The notes under the pieces: model-generated
Seen by the model: only the letters and a program-made list of their open reading frames with translations
Told to the model about the DNA's origin: nothing
Database searches by the model: none
Shown: piece by piece, positions 1 through 8,875 of the stretch
How positions within the stretch are numbered: the stretch's first letter is position 1
Layout: every line of letters begins with the position of its first letter
Program-made: the position numbers and the translations under genes
From: Odiellus spinosus
Taxonomy: Eukaryota > Arthropoda > Arachnida > Opiliones > Phalangiidae
Assembly (NCBI GenBank): GCA_963920705.1
Contig: CAWUCO010000183.1
Location: 1,020,268-1,084,267 of the forward strand
Reading direction: 5' to 3'
DNA length: 64,000 nucleotides

Positions 1-733
1 TGATATAATATCTGTCGCTTCAGCCTTCCGAAATCATAACGTGTCCTTCTGGGTCTTTGTTCTCAAAGAAATTTTTGATATATTATATATTTGAATCAAG
101 AAATTTAAGAATCAATTAATATGAAGAATTTATTATCCATTTAAAAATTTGAATTCCAATAAAATCTTTGGATTAGGAGACTAAAACGATATCTGTATTT
201 TTAAAAATTGCTCTTTCTCGAACAATTAATCTCTGTCCCTTTACGGGTTTAACCTGTTCAAGGAAATACACCATTAACCATTACTTAGGGCGCTATAGCG
301 AAAATTGCGGAATAGGGCGAACTTTTGCTTGGTGAAAATGGCATTGAAAAAACCTACATGGGGTAATGCGGGCGCCTCACCGAGCGAACGTTTTTGCTTT
401 CGCCACTAGTCTTACATTTTATTGTAAACTTCAATATCATTAGACTTGCCATCTAATGGTATTAAGTTATATATTAATAATATAAACATCGCAATTTTCC
501 ATATCGTCAGACTTTTTCTTTAAAAATGGTAAAATATTTAGTTGTATATTATACAAAAACGTAGGTTTGCTTCTCACTTCTAAAAAAGTGGACCAAAGCC
601 GTAAAGGTACGGAAATTAAAAATTCAAAACCGTGAAGGGTTAAAATTAAAAATTAACGGTTAATAAAATAAGAAAACCAGAGTCTAAGGAATTAGGAACT
701 TATAGATATTAATATGAATTAAAATTATCCAAA
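1..733. other. AT-rich intergenic sequence, no gene seen
   Basis: This stretch is AT-rich with short A and T runs. I see no open frame with recognisable protein similarity, no RNA gene and no clear repeat. A GC-richer patch near 290-410 is the only compositional break. Confidence 0.5.
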
Positions 734-1079
734 AAAAGACGTATAAATTCGACATATGGAAAGTTTAAATTATGTAGTCATTCTATAGGGAGACAGCAAA
801 GAGCCAAGGCGGAAAGAAAGCCTGACGTCATGGAACTCCTTTACTGGGGGGCGTTTGTAATGGCTACTTCTGTAACTCCTTCACTAAGGGGGAAGAACAC
901 ACTAAGAGTTGAGAGATAGAAACCTCTGACGTATAAATGTCTCCCTTTCTGAGTCCCTATAGTACAATCCACCCTTGGACCGGTTATTTTTTACGTCACC
1001 CCTATATATGTAAACATTTCCATTTTTAAGGGTGAATCTACCATTAAAACTTTCCATAGGCCGAATTTGTACGTCTTTT
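734..1079. mobile_element. Short inverted-repeat element (MITE-like)
   Basis: The left end (734-770) and right end (1043-1079) are inverted copies of about 37 bp, both starting AAAAGACGTA and containing TATGGAAAGTTT, with a few mismatches. Weaker inverted similarity continues inward, with CTATAGGGA near 784 and its complement near 955. The size (346 bp), terminal inverted repeats and lack of a coding frame fit a non-autonomous DNA transposon. No clear target-site duplication is visible, because the right end abuts the minisatellite that starts at 1081. Family not assigned. Confidence 0.5.
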
Positions 1080-1080
1080 C

Positions 1081-3015
1081 TGCCCTTTAAACCCAATTAA
1101 AATTAATTTATTCATCATTTTTAATGTTAATACCTCCGGCAGCCACAGCGAAATCTTTAAATTTTTATCATTGCCCTTTAAACCCAATTAAAATTAATTT
1201 TTTCATCATTTTTGATGTTAATAGCTACAGCAGCCGCACTTGATTCAGTCAAATCTCTACATTTTTGCCACTGCCCTTTAAACCCAATTAAAATTATTTT
1301 TTTCATAATTTTTGATGTTAATAGCTGGGGCAGCCGCAATTGATTTAGTCAAATTTCTACATTTTTACCATTGCCCTTTAAACCCAATTAAAATTAATTT
1401 TTTTCATAATTTTTGATGTTAATAGCTGCGGCAGCCGCACTTGATTAAGTAAAATTTCTACATTTTTCCATTGCCCTTTAAACCCAATTAAACAAAATAT
1501 TTTCATAATATTTTCAATCAGATCTCTACATTTTTACCATTGCCCTTTAAACCCAATTAAAATTATTTTTTTTTCATAATTTTTGATGTTAATAGCTGGG
1601 GCAGCCTCACTTGATTCAGTCAGATCTCTACATTTTTACCATTGCCCTTTAAACCCAATTAAAATTAATTTTTTTCATAATTTTTGATGTTAATAGCTGC
1701 GGCAGCCGCACTTGATTCAGTAAAATTTCTACATTTTTCCATTGCCCTTTAAACCCAATTAAACAAAATATTTTCATAATATTTTCAATCAGATCTCTAC
1801 ATTTTTACCATTGCCCTTTAAACCCAATTAAAATTTTTTTTTTTTCATAATTTTTGATGTTAATAGCTGGGGCAGCCGCACTTGATTCAGTCAGATCTCT
1901 ACATTTTTACCATTGCCCTTTAAACCCAATTTAAATTAATTTTTTCATAATTGTTGATGTTAATAGCTCCGGCAGCCGCACTTGATTTAGTCAAATTTCT
2001 ACATTTTTACCATTGCCCTTTAAACCCAATTAAAATTTTTTTTTTTTTCATAATTTTTGATGTTAATAGCTGGGGCAGCCTCACTTGATTCAGTCAGATC
2101 TCTACATTTTTACCATTGCCCTTTAAACCCAATTAAAATTAATTTTTTCATAATTTTTGATGTTAATAGCTGGGGCAGCCTCACTTGATTCAGTCAGGTC
2201 TCTACATTTTTACCATTGCCCTTTAAAATGAATTTAAATTAATTTTTTCATCATTTTTGATGTTAATAGCTGCGGCAGCCGCACTTGATTCAGTCAAATT
2301 TCTACATTTTTACCAGTTCCCTTTAAACCCAATTAAAATTATTTTTTTCATAATTTTTGATGTTAATAGCTGGGGCAGCCTCACTTGATTCAGTCAGATC
2401 TCTACATTTTCCCCATTGCCCTTTAAAACAAATTTAAATAAATTTTTTCATCAATTTTGATGTTTATACCTCCGACAGCCGCAGTGAAATCTTTATATTT
2501 TCCCCATTGCCCTTTAAACCAAATTTAAAATGAATTTTTTCATAAATTTTGATGTTAATGCCTCCGACAGCCGCAGTGAAATCATTACATTTTTTCCACT
2601 GCCCTTTAAACTGAATTTAAATTAATTTTTTCATCAATTTTGATGTTAATACCTCTGACATCCGCCGCGAAATCTTTATATTTTCCCCATTGCCCTTTAA
2701 ACCAAATGTAAATTAATTTTTTCATCAATTTTGCTGTTAATACCTCCAACAACCGCAGCGAAATAATTATATTTTCCCCATTGCCCTTTAAACCAAATTT
2801 CAAATAAATTATTTCATAAATTTTGATGTTAATACCTCTGACATTCGCAGCGAAATCTTTATATTTTTCCCATTGCCCTTTAAACCAAATTTAAATTAAT
2901 TTTTTCATCAATTTTGATGTTAATATCTCCGACAGCCGCAGTGAAATCTTTATATTTTTCCATTACCCTTTAAACTAAATTTAAATTAATTTTTTCAATA
3001 TTTTTGATGCTAATA
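1081..3015. repeat. Minisatellite, 91-103 bp units, about 21 copies
   Basis: Each unit begins GCCCTTTAAACCCAATT and carries TTTTTGATGTTAATA then GGCAGCCGCA. Unit starts near 1082, 1173, 1273, 1373, 1473, 1542, 1644, 1744, 1813, 1915, 2015, 2118, 2218, 2318, 2418, 2509, 2601, 2692, 2783, 2875 and 2965 give spacings of about 91, 100-103 or 69 bp. The 100-bp form has an extra CTTGATTCAG segment; the 69-bp form is an internal deletion. The triplet 69+102+100 (271 bp) occurs twice in succession, from 1473 and from 1744, so there is a higher-order duplication. The outer units are mostly the 91-bp type. Confidence 0.92.
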
Positions 3016-3091
3016 CCTTCCTTATTGCCGTTCGGAATTTCACTTATTTTTAAAAAGGAGAGTACTTTTAAGGCGGAGAAATTGAAAATTT

Positions 3092-3532
3092 ATGTTATTC
3101 TATGGGATTTCGATTTTTTGTAAGAGACTTACCTTTCAGACTTATTTTCTAATGCTTCCAGATATTTTTCGGGCTTTATTTTAAGACTAATTATATAATT
3201 TTACACCGATTAGTTTGGCCACAATCTATCTATAAAAACGGAAAAATATGAAGGAGGAGAAATTAAGTCATTAGAGTTCAATACCCATATCCTCCAAATC
3301 AAGCGCGATTTTGCCAATCTATCTATTTCTCCGCCTTGTTGTTCCCTCCGTTTTCATAAATATATTGTGGGCCAACTAATCGGTGTATTATTATGAAATT
3401 AGTCTTAAAATAAAGCTCGAATCTTAATTCATACCACACAGAAAATCCAAGTCTGAAAAATATCCGGAAGTATTAGAAAATAAACCTGAAAGGTAAGCCA
3501 CTTTCAAAAAACCAAATCCCATAGAATAACAT
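3092..3532. repeat. Long inverted repeat (fold-back element)
   Basis: The left arm (about 3092-3260) and right arm (about 3319-3532) are inverted copies. Shared blocks include ATGTTATTCTATGGGATTT, CTTACCTTTCAG, TTTATTTTAAGACTAATT and ACACCGATTAGTTGG. The right arm carries an extra segment of about 28 bp. A loop of about 58 bp lies between them. No coding frame is present. It could be a fold-back transposon or two head-to-head copies of one short repeat. Confidence 0.75.
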
Positions 3533-4409
3533 TACGAATTTGGCCATGCGCGAAACCAGCTAAGTACCAAAAAAAGGGTCAACTTCAGAATTAATTTTAA
3601 AATACTTAGACTTAATATTTTTAATTGAAACTTGGAAAAGGCACACATTCGAACCTTGCTCTACCACTTAAAATTGATTTTAACTGTAACAAATAATTGC
3701 TCGTTTAGTTCTGCGATGCACAGGACATGTCCTCGAAAAAGTCAATTTTAATGTTATTTCAATGGGGAAATGGAGCGTTCTGATTGGCTAAAGGTCCATT
3801 TTTTTAAGGAAATCAAAATAGCATTACAGATGATGATCAGCCCATAACATAGAACCCTACCGGATTCTCCGAATTACCCAAAATATTATGTCAAGGTCGT
3901 TAGTGGCGCGGGTTAATAATAGATTTCAGGAGCGATTTACTTGAAAAATCGATTCGAAGCGGACGAACTTTTGCTACAAAGTTTGGGAGGATGGTTATTG
4001 AATCGCGGCCTTCCCATATTCTTATGGAAGCTGAATGGATTCTTGGTTCCGAATCTGTAAATCTCGTTTATATAGGCCCAGAAGAGATATATTATTAAAG
4101 TTAAAAAATCAAATGATAAGAAAATCTTGCCTACTTTTTAACTACGGTGAATTAAGATGAATTTAATGGGATACTCATGATATAATATAATAGTCAAAAT
4201 TAAAGGGCTGAAGAGGGCTACCCGAGCACAAGAACCTAGTGAATGTAATTTACAGTTATCGATAAAAAATACCATTAAAAATAGCTTATCTACTTAAAGA
4301 GATTCATAAGTATCGTCTTACGGTGGGTTATTAGTAATTATTAAAAAAGAAATGTTTTACGAAGAAAAACCCGTAAGTAATATAAAACTGAGTTTTATTT
4401 AAAATTTGA
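3533..4409. other. Intergenic sequence, no gene seen
   Basis: AT-rich sequence without a convincing open frame, RNA gene or tandem structure. The last part, from about 4200, may belong to the 3' flank or tail of the Penelope-like element that follows, but I see no motif that proves it. Confidence 0.4.
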
Positions 4410-4410
4410 G

Positions 4411-4450
4411 ACGTTTCGAGCCGTGGCTCGTCATTCAGTCCTGTGTACAG
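4411..4450 (-). ncRNA. Possible hammerhead-ribozyme-like motif of the Penelope-like element
   Basis: Read on the minus strand, CTGAATGA is followed by CGAGCC, a short loop and GGCTCG, then AAACGTC. This matches the order expected of a minimal hammerhead: CUGAUGA-like core, helix II, GAAAC, a tiny ACGU helix III, and cleavage after GUC. Such minimal hammerheads are known in Penelope-like elements. The core has one extra A and helix I is weak, so activity is doubtful. The location, just beyond the GIY-YIG segment, supports the reading. Confidence 0.4.
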
Positions 4451-4530
4451 TGAGTATTAACTCGCTTAAATATAGAAACGGGAAGCGGACAAACAACAGC
4501 GTGGGGTCAAAGATCACGTTAAGTTATTTT

Positions 4531-4673
4531 TTACAGATAATATTAGCTAGGTTCCAATTGTTTTTTAGTTTAAATCCAAATTCTAGATTAAAGTTATTTT
4601 TAAATTTTTTAATATAGAATCTTTCGGTGATTTTTCTCCGATAGTAATCGTTTTATTTAGTTAAAATACTAAC
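4531..4673 (+). repeat. Left arm of the Penelope-associated inverted repeat
   Basis: This is near-identical to the reverse complement of 5050-5193, with scattered single differences and one extra base in places. The end of the GIY-YIG reading frame overlaps its inner edge. Confidence 0.85.
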
Positions 4674-4982
4674 ATTCTCCCAATCAATTATGTGATCGTT
4701 ATTATTTTTCAGGTGGACATAAATGGCGTTTGTTATTTTACAATTTTTAACATCGCGTTTTTGTTCATTAATTCTCTCTTTTAATCTTCTTTCAGTTTCT
4801 CCTATGTAGATACCGGGGCAATTAAGGCAATTGATTTTATATACCACTCCGACAGTATCCATAATGTTGGTCTTTTTATGTGGTTCAGCATTTTCCCATT
4901 TTACAAATTTACTTCTAAGGTCGTAGCTTTTTGTTAATGACTTTGATATCATACGTCGCAAGTTTTCTTTGTAAAATTTCAT
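4653..4982 (-). CDS. GIY-YIG endonuclease domain of a Penelope-like element (fragment)
   Basis: A 109-codon frame. GVVYKI (residues 45-50) and YIGE (59-62) form the GIY-YIG core. R65/R66 and R70 follow at the positions of the conserved arginine helix, and E73 could be the metal-binding glutamate. C52 and C55 form the CxxC pair that Penelope-like endonucleases carry between the GIY and YIG strands. In the family this domain nicks target DNA for reverse transcription and follows the reverse transcriptase. The first methionine is probably internal to a longer protein, because nothing resembling the upstream reverse transcriptase is present. The frame ends inside the left inverted-repeat arm. I am confident of the domain. 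Whether the truncated frame is expressed is unknown and unlikely. Confidence 0.8.
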   Translation of the reverse strand: MKFYKENLRRMISKSLTKSYDLRSKFVKWENAEPHKKTNIMDTVGVVYKINCLNCPGIYIGETERRLKERINEQKRDVKNCKITNAIYVHLKNNNDHIIDWENVSILTK

Positions 4983-5049
4983 TTAGACCTTTATAGTGAG
5001 GAATAAATAACCATTTGCGTTCGTCTCGGGGTTTGACATTATTGGTGGC

Positions 5050-5193
5050 GTTAGTATTTTAACTAAATAAAACTATTACTATCGGAGAAAAATCACCGAA
5101 AGCCTCTATATTAAAAAATTTAAAAATAACTTTAATCTAGAATTTGGATTTAAACTAAAAAAACAATTGGAACCTAGATAATATTATCTGTAA
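5050..5193 (-). repeat. Right arm of the Penelope-associated inverted repeat
   Basis: Reverse-complement partner of 4531-4673. It begins 67 bp upstream of the GIY-YIG frame start, which suggests that the copy was truncated and an inverted terminal copy attached, as often seen in this family. Confidence 0.85.
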
Positions 5194-5236
5194 CAAGTTG
5201 GGAAACCAAAATATTACCTCCCCGACTACCACGTGA

Positions 5237-5258
5237 CCTAACCTAACCTAACCTAACC
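5237..5258. repeat. Interstitial telomere-like repeat (CCTAA)n
   Basis: Four full tandem copies of CCTAA, the complement of the insect telomere repeat TTAGG, plus a partial one. They lie 44 bp beyond the right arm of the Penelope-like element. Such short runs are common inside insect chromosomes and do not prove a chromosome end. Confidence 0.75.
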
Positions 5259-6341
5259 TTAACTTAAATATTAAAATTGATAAGTGTTTCTGTAAGATAA
5301 TGTCAAATAAAACGTATTAAAAATAAGTATGGGTTATAGGCAGGAAAGTTACACGCTTGTGAGTTGCAATGTTTGTTTTTTTTATAATTCAGACTTAAGT
5401 TTTGGTATGTAGGAGAAATTTCCCTCAACCTGAGGTTGATTAATCCATTACGCAAATTACCATTACATTAGGTGAAAACCCTAGGGGGACGTCATTCTTG
5501 ATTTGCTTGTACACATGAGTTCAACTGTGGCAGTGCAAAGAGTTTGAACTCTTGCCGAGTTCAATATTTGTATCGCTGAGCTCTCAAGCATAGAGGGTAG
5601 AAAGAAGAGAAGCAGAAGGCCTGGCTTTGGCATGGCAATTTTAGAATTATGGCCCTTTCGGTTTTATTTATTTGTTAAATTTGTCTCCTTACATCCGGCT
5701 CATCGTCATTGACTGGTTTTCAACCAAAAAGAGCATAGAGATGCAAACTGCCAAGCATAAAGCCTCCAAGCCAAGCTTCTCCTCTTCTATCTATCCTTTA
5801 TGTCTGAAGTGTCTGACCCCTCGTGAAAACCTTTGGCTAGGTATCCAATTTGAATACTCCATGAGGGTATGCAGTGCATGCCAAACGTTTTCATCATGGA
5901 GCCTCTAATACAGGGAGTTATAACTTCCTTCCCCATCTAGATTTGAGCAGTGCTAAGGACGTTTAGACAGAAAAATGTCCAAAAAAAGGGCAATAAATTT
6001 TCCTCCTCCCCGTCGGAAAAGCCGAGCCTATGTAAACAAAAAAGATGACTGCGAATTCCTTATTTTTTATCGGTATGAGCACGAAATCTTTTTTGTTTCC
6101 CTTCCGCTAAAATAAATAACAGTAGGATGGATTGCTATTTTAAAAAAAATTCCAGTATTTACTAATTTTAAAATTCCTAATTGGCACTAACAGTGGTTTA
6201 ATTTAACTGGAATAGGTGCTCTAATAAGCTTCTTAGCTCGACATATTGCCTATTTTACTTCAGGTTAGCTCAAATAGTATTAGAACGATAAGAAAATCAC
6301 AAGTCTCTCAAAAAATTTATTTGCAAAAGAATACAATGAAT
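5259..6341. other. Intergenic sequence with a short direct repeat partner
   Basis: No gene recognised. A 78-codon plus-strand frame near 5672-5908 has no recognisable domain and is probably chance. At 5895-5925 lies a sequence starting CATGGAGCCTCTAATACAGG that recurs, with few changes, at 8046-8076. The poly(A) signal of the neighbouring minus-strand gene (AATAAA, complement of 6316-6321) lies at the right edge. Confidence 0.45.
6316..6321 (-). promoter_or_regulatory. Poly(A) signal of the zinc-knuckle gene
   Basis: AATAAA on the minus strand, about 20 nt past the stop codon. The same signal in the same context (CAAATAAAT.TTTTTTGA) is kept in the plus-strand copy at 8674-8679. Confidence 0.6.
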
Positions 6342-7663
6342 TTATACACAAGTTGTTTCATTGTTAAAATTAACTTGCGAGGAAGGTTCGTCTGGCGAGG
6401 AAGGTTCGTCTGGCGAGGAAGGTTCGTCTGGCGAGGAAGGTTCGTCTGGCGAGGAAGGTTCGTCTGGCGAGGAAGGTTCGTCTGGCGAGGAAGGTTCGTC
6501 TGGCGAGGAAGGTTCGTCTGGCGAGGAAGGTTCGTCTGGCGAGGAAGGTTCGTCTGGCGAGGAAGGTTCGTCTAGCGAGGATGGTTCGTCTGGCGAGGAA
6601 GGTTCCATTTGCGATTGAACTTGATAAGTAGATTCTATTTGTGACAGAGTAATTAATTCTTCATCTGGCTCATCTTCAGATAACATCCTTATTTCATTGG
6701 GAGTTGATCTCTTGACTGGGTTTGAAAATTTTGGGCACTCCGACTTAAAATGTCCAAGACGGTGGCACCCGAAGCATCGCATGTTTGAAAACTTTAATAT
6801 CTCTGCTTCTCCGTACCTAGGAATACATTTATTCTTATTTAAAAAAATGTAAATAAAAAAAAAAATCGAACCAATTCTTTCTGTATTTAAATTCAATACC
6901 TTGTTTTAAAAATGTTCCCCAACTGGAACTCTTAAAATTCGTGGACCAAATGAGACCCTTCTTGTTCTGCTACAAATCCTAGCCCCTGAGGCAAACAATG
7001 TAATGTGTCCAAGGGCAAAAAGATGCTCGTTGGCACATATTAGCACTTTATGGTTCTCTAATTTTCGCCCACTGACTTCTAAGTCGACAAAAACCACTCC
7101 CATACATTGGCTGACTTCTTCAGTTTGCTTAATTTGATCCTTGAGCCACTCAAAACGCAGATATCCAGGGAGCAAGTTGAATATAGCCAAAGGCATTCTT
7201 GAGAAGAATCTGTCATGACGAAGGACAGCATCACAAATAGATATGCCTGGGCCAACCTTTACTTTGAGTAGAAAAGGTGGTTTCTCGGTCAAAATACTTG
7301 ACATGATTCTTCTGTTAAATACAAATTGATGATGGTGTTCCAACTAAAGAAATATACTTAAAAAAATAAAATAAAAAAATAATTAGACACGGCTTGATTA
7401 AACATGAACGAATTTATTCATTTTAAACATGTTAACCTAAATATTTCTACAAAGCTATTTATTTCAATTTGCATACCAAAATTATAGTTTGGGCTGACTT
7501 GATAACAATATTACTTCTCAATGATTTAATATAATATATTCTTAGCGATTAATGAAGATATAGAAGAATTGAGTTCTTACCACTGATCTCCGATAGCCTC
7601 GGGCAGCTAAGATTAATTGACTGTTTTAACTGGATACTCTGGAATAAATCAACTCGATGAATA
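6342..7663 (-). CDS. Zinc-knuckle protein gene with acidic PSSPDE repeats, probably spliced
   Basis: Unrecognised gene. The first coding part runs from the ATG at 7314 down to about 6906 and encodes a protein starting MSSILTEKPP. The second part (about 6817-6342) holds a CCHC zinc knuckle, CFGCHRLGHFKSEC, then a linker and about a dozen PSSPDE hexapeptides, and stops at 6342. Between them lie a candidate donor and acceptor (acceptor CCTAG near 6818); the exact junction is unresolved. Upstream are a TATA box at 7684-7693 and a 5' exon ending at 7581 with a GTAAG donor. A pyrimidine-rich acceptor ends at 7344. An AATAAA lies just past the stop. The knuckle suggests nucleic-acid binding, and a mobile-element Gag/ORF1 origin is possible. 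A diverged, shorter copy lies head-to-head at 8241. Confidence 0.55.
6376..6606. repeat. 18-bp coding minisatellite (PSSPDE repeats)
   Basis: About 12-13 tandem copies of an 18-bp unit (plus strand GAGGAAGGTTCGTCTGGC), nearly identical. One unit carries TCTAGC and GAGGAT variants. Read on the minus strand in frame, each unit encodes PSSPDE. Because 18 is a multiple of 3, copy-number change would keep the frame. The near-identity of units suggests recent expansion. Confidence 0.92.
7344..7580 (-). other. Putative 5'UTR intron of the zinc-knuckle gene
   Basis: On the minus strand the donor reads CAGTG|GTAAGAAC at 7581/7580, and the acceptor is a T-rich tract ending TTTCTTTAG at 7344. The length of 237 bp is typical for an insect intron. 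The plus-strand copy at 8201 starts its similarity exactly at the first exon base after this acceptor (7343), which independently supports the splice site. Confidence 0.6.
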
Positions 7664-7683
7664 GAAGTTTGGAGTTCTACCCT

Positions 7684-7693
7684 CCTTTTATAG
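7684..7693 (-). promoter_or_regulatory. TATA box of the zinc-knuckle gene
   Basis: CTATAAAAGG on the minus strand, about 30 bp upstream of a plausible start near 7663 and about 110 bp upstream of the GTAAG donor. Confidence 0.5.
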
Positions 7694-8116
7694 TTAGAAT
7701 TAAAAAACATCACCAGGAGGCAGCTTATGCTATCGCCAACAAAAAAAAAAAACTATACTGAAGTAAAAACGAAATAACATTCGTTTTTTCTGTTTATTTT
7801 ATTCAAATAAATAAAGTTGTATATCAAATAACCTAAAATATTAGCCAAAATAGCCAAAGAATCAATCATACAAATAAATCAATGACTCAATTGAAATTCA
7901 GTCACATAAATGGCAAGCTTGAAAAACACAGATAAAATTATTTTTAAACATTCTTTAAAAATATCTATAAAAAAGCCAGGATAGACTGAAAGCGATTAGC
8001 GACGTCACAAAAAAAACCGCGGAAGAACGCCGATATTAGGTGAAAACATGGAGCTTCTAATACAGGGAGTGGTAACTCAGAGTCCCCCCTAGACTAAAAC
8101 GGTACCAAAAATTCTG
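7694..8116. other. Intergenic region between two head-to-head gene copies
   Basis: AT-rich with a run of A near 7741. It contains the second copy (8046-8076) of the direct repeat also found at 5895. No coding frame recognised. Confidence 0.45.
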
Positions 8117-8194
8117 CGCATAGCAGTTTTGCCTATCGTGCATACCGAGCCCATGTAAAAGTTCGGTATGCGCGATAGGCAAAACTGCTATGCG
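8117..8194. repeat. Near-perfect 32-bp hairpin upstream of the plus-strand copy
   Basis: Arms 8117-8148 and 8163-8194 are reverse complements over 32 bp with one mismatch (a G-U wobble in RNA), separated by a 14-bp loop. The arm starts CGCATAGCAGTTTTGCC. It ends only 6 bp before the similarity to the zinc-knuckle gene begins at 8201. It could be a tiny inverted-repeat element or a structured RNA leader. Confidence 0.85.
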
Positions 8195-8200
8195 ACTTAC

Positions 8201-8690
8201 TTGAAACACCATCATAAATTTGTATTGAACAAAAAAAATCATGTCAAGTATTTTGACTGAAAAACCACCTATTCTACTAAAAGTAAAGGTTGGTCCAGGA
8301 ATGTCTCTTTGTGATGCTGTCCTTCGTCATGACAGATTCTTCTCGAGAATGCCATTGGCTATATTCAACTTACTCCCTGGATATCTGCATTTTGAGAAGC
8401 TGAATGATCAAATCAAGCAAACTGAAGAAGTCGGCCAATTTATGGGAATGGTTTTTGTCAACTTGGAAGTCAGTGGGCGAAAATTAGAGAACCATAAAGT
8501 GCTAATATGTGCCAACGAGCATCTTTTTGCTCTTGGACATATTACATTGTTTGCCTTAGGGGCTAGGATTTGTAGCAGAACAAGAAGAAATCCTACTTCG
8601 CAAATTGAACTTTCCTCGCAAGATATTTTTTAATAATGAAATGAACTTATGCATTTCGTGTATAGCTTCTTCAAATAAATATTTTTTGAA
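8201..8690 (+). pseudogene. Spliced-looking, shortened copy of the zinc-knuckle gene
   Basis: An open frame from the ATG at 8241 to 8633 (130 codons) matches the minus-strand gene closely from MSSILTEKPP to RICSRTRR. It then jumps to a short tail, NPTSQIELSSQ, which corresponds to the end of the linker and the first repeat of that gene. The zinc knuckle and nearly all PSSPDE repeats are missing. The jump at about 8587 coincides with a potential donor (AAGG|GT, 6957/6956) and acceptor (AATAG, before 6634) of the parent. The left limit (8201) coincides with the parent's 5'UTR acceptor. This suggests a retrocopy of an alternatively spliced mRNA. No poly(A) tail or target duplication is evident. 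An AATAAA follows at 8674. It could still be expressed as a short protein. Confidence 0.6.
8674..8679 (+). promoter_or_regulatory. Poly(A) signal of the plus-strand copy
   Basis: AATAAA about 40 bp after the stop codon, in the same sequence context as the signal of the minus-strand parent at 6316-6321. Confidence 0.5.
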
Positions 8691-8875
8691 AACTTGCTAT
8701 TTATTTTGTCATTGGAGAAAGAAACTCGTCATAAGGTATGCTTGGGGGAAAAACACTTAACGGTTCTTATGGTTTTGTTATCGTTGTATGAGCATACCTA
8801 AAGGAAAATCGGCTGTATGAATTTCCATATTGACGTGTTAAGAAACTTTTTAGGGACCTATTCCAGTTTTATCTC

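Larger units (their letters stand above)
4411..5193 (-). mobile_element. Penelope-like retroelement, 5'-truncated 3' end in an inverted repeat
   Basis: The minus strand encodes the GIY-YIG endonuclease typical of the C-terminus of Penelope-like elements. The segment lies between two inverted arms of about 143 bp (4531-4673 and 5050-5193). The arms share GATAATATTA, GGTTCCAATTG, TTTAAATCCAAATTCTAGA and TCGGTGATTTTTCTCCGAT. Inverted or partial terminal repeats are usual for Penelope-like elements. No reverse-transcriptase region is visible, so this is only the 3' end of a copy. A hammerhead-like motif lies beyond the left arm. Confidence 0.7.

Noticed and set aside
902-1096. Small frame of 64 codons in the inverted-repeat element
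   Set aside because: It overlaps the terminal repeat and the start of the minisatellite, with no recognisable motif.
2606-2803. Small frame inside the 91-bp minisatellite
   Set aside because: It arises from the repeat sequence itself.
5672-5908. 78-codon plus-strand frame as a possible small gene
   Set aside because: No motif, no supporting signals and no related copy in the window.
6246-6618. Plus-strand frames across the 18-bp repeat (GRFVWR and SSGEEG repeats)
   Set aside because: Antisense shadows of the PSSPDE repeat. The minus strand has the zinc knuckle, poly(A) signal and a related copy.
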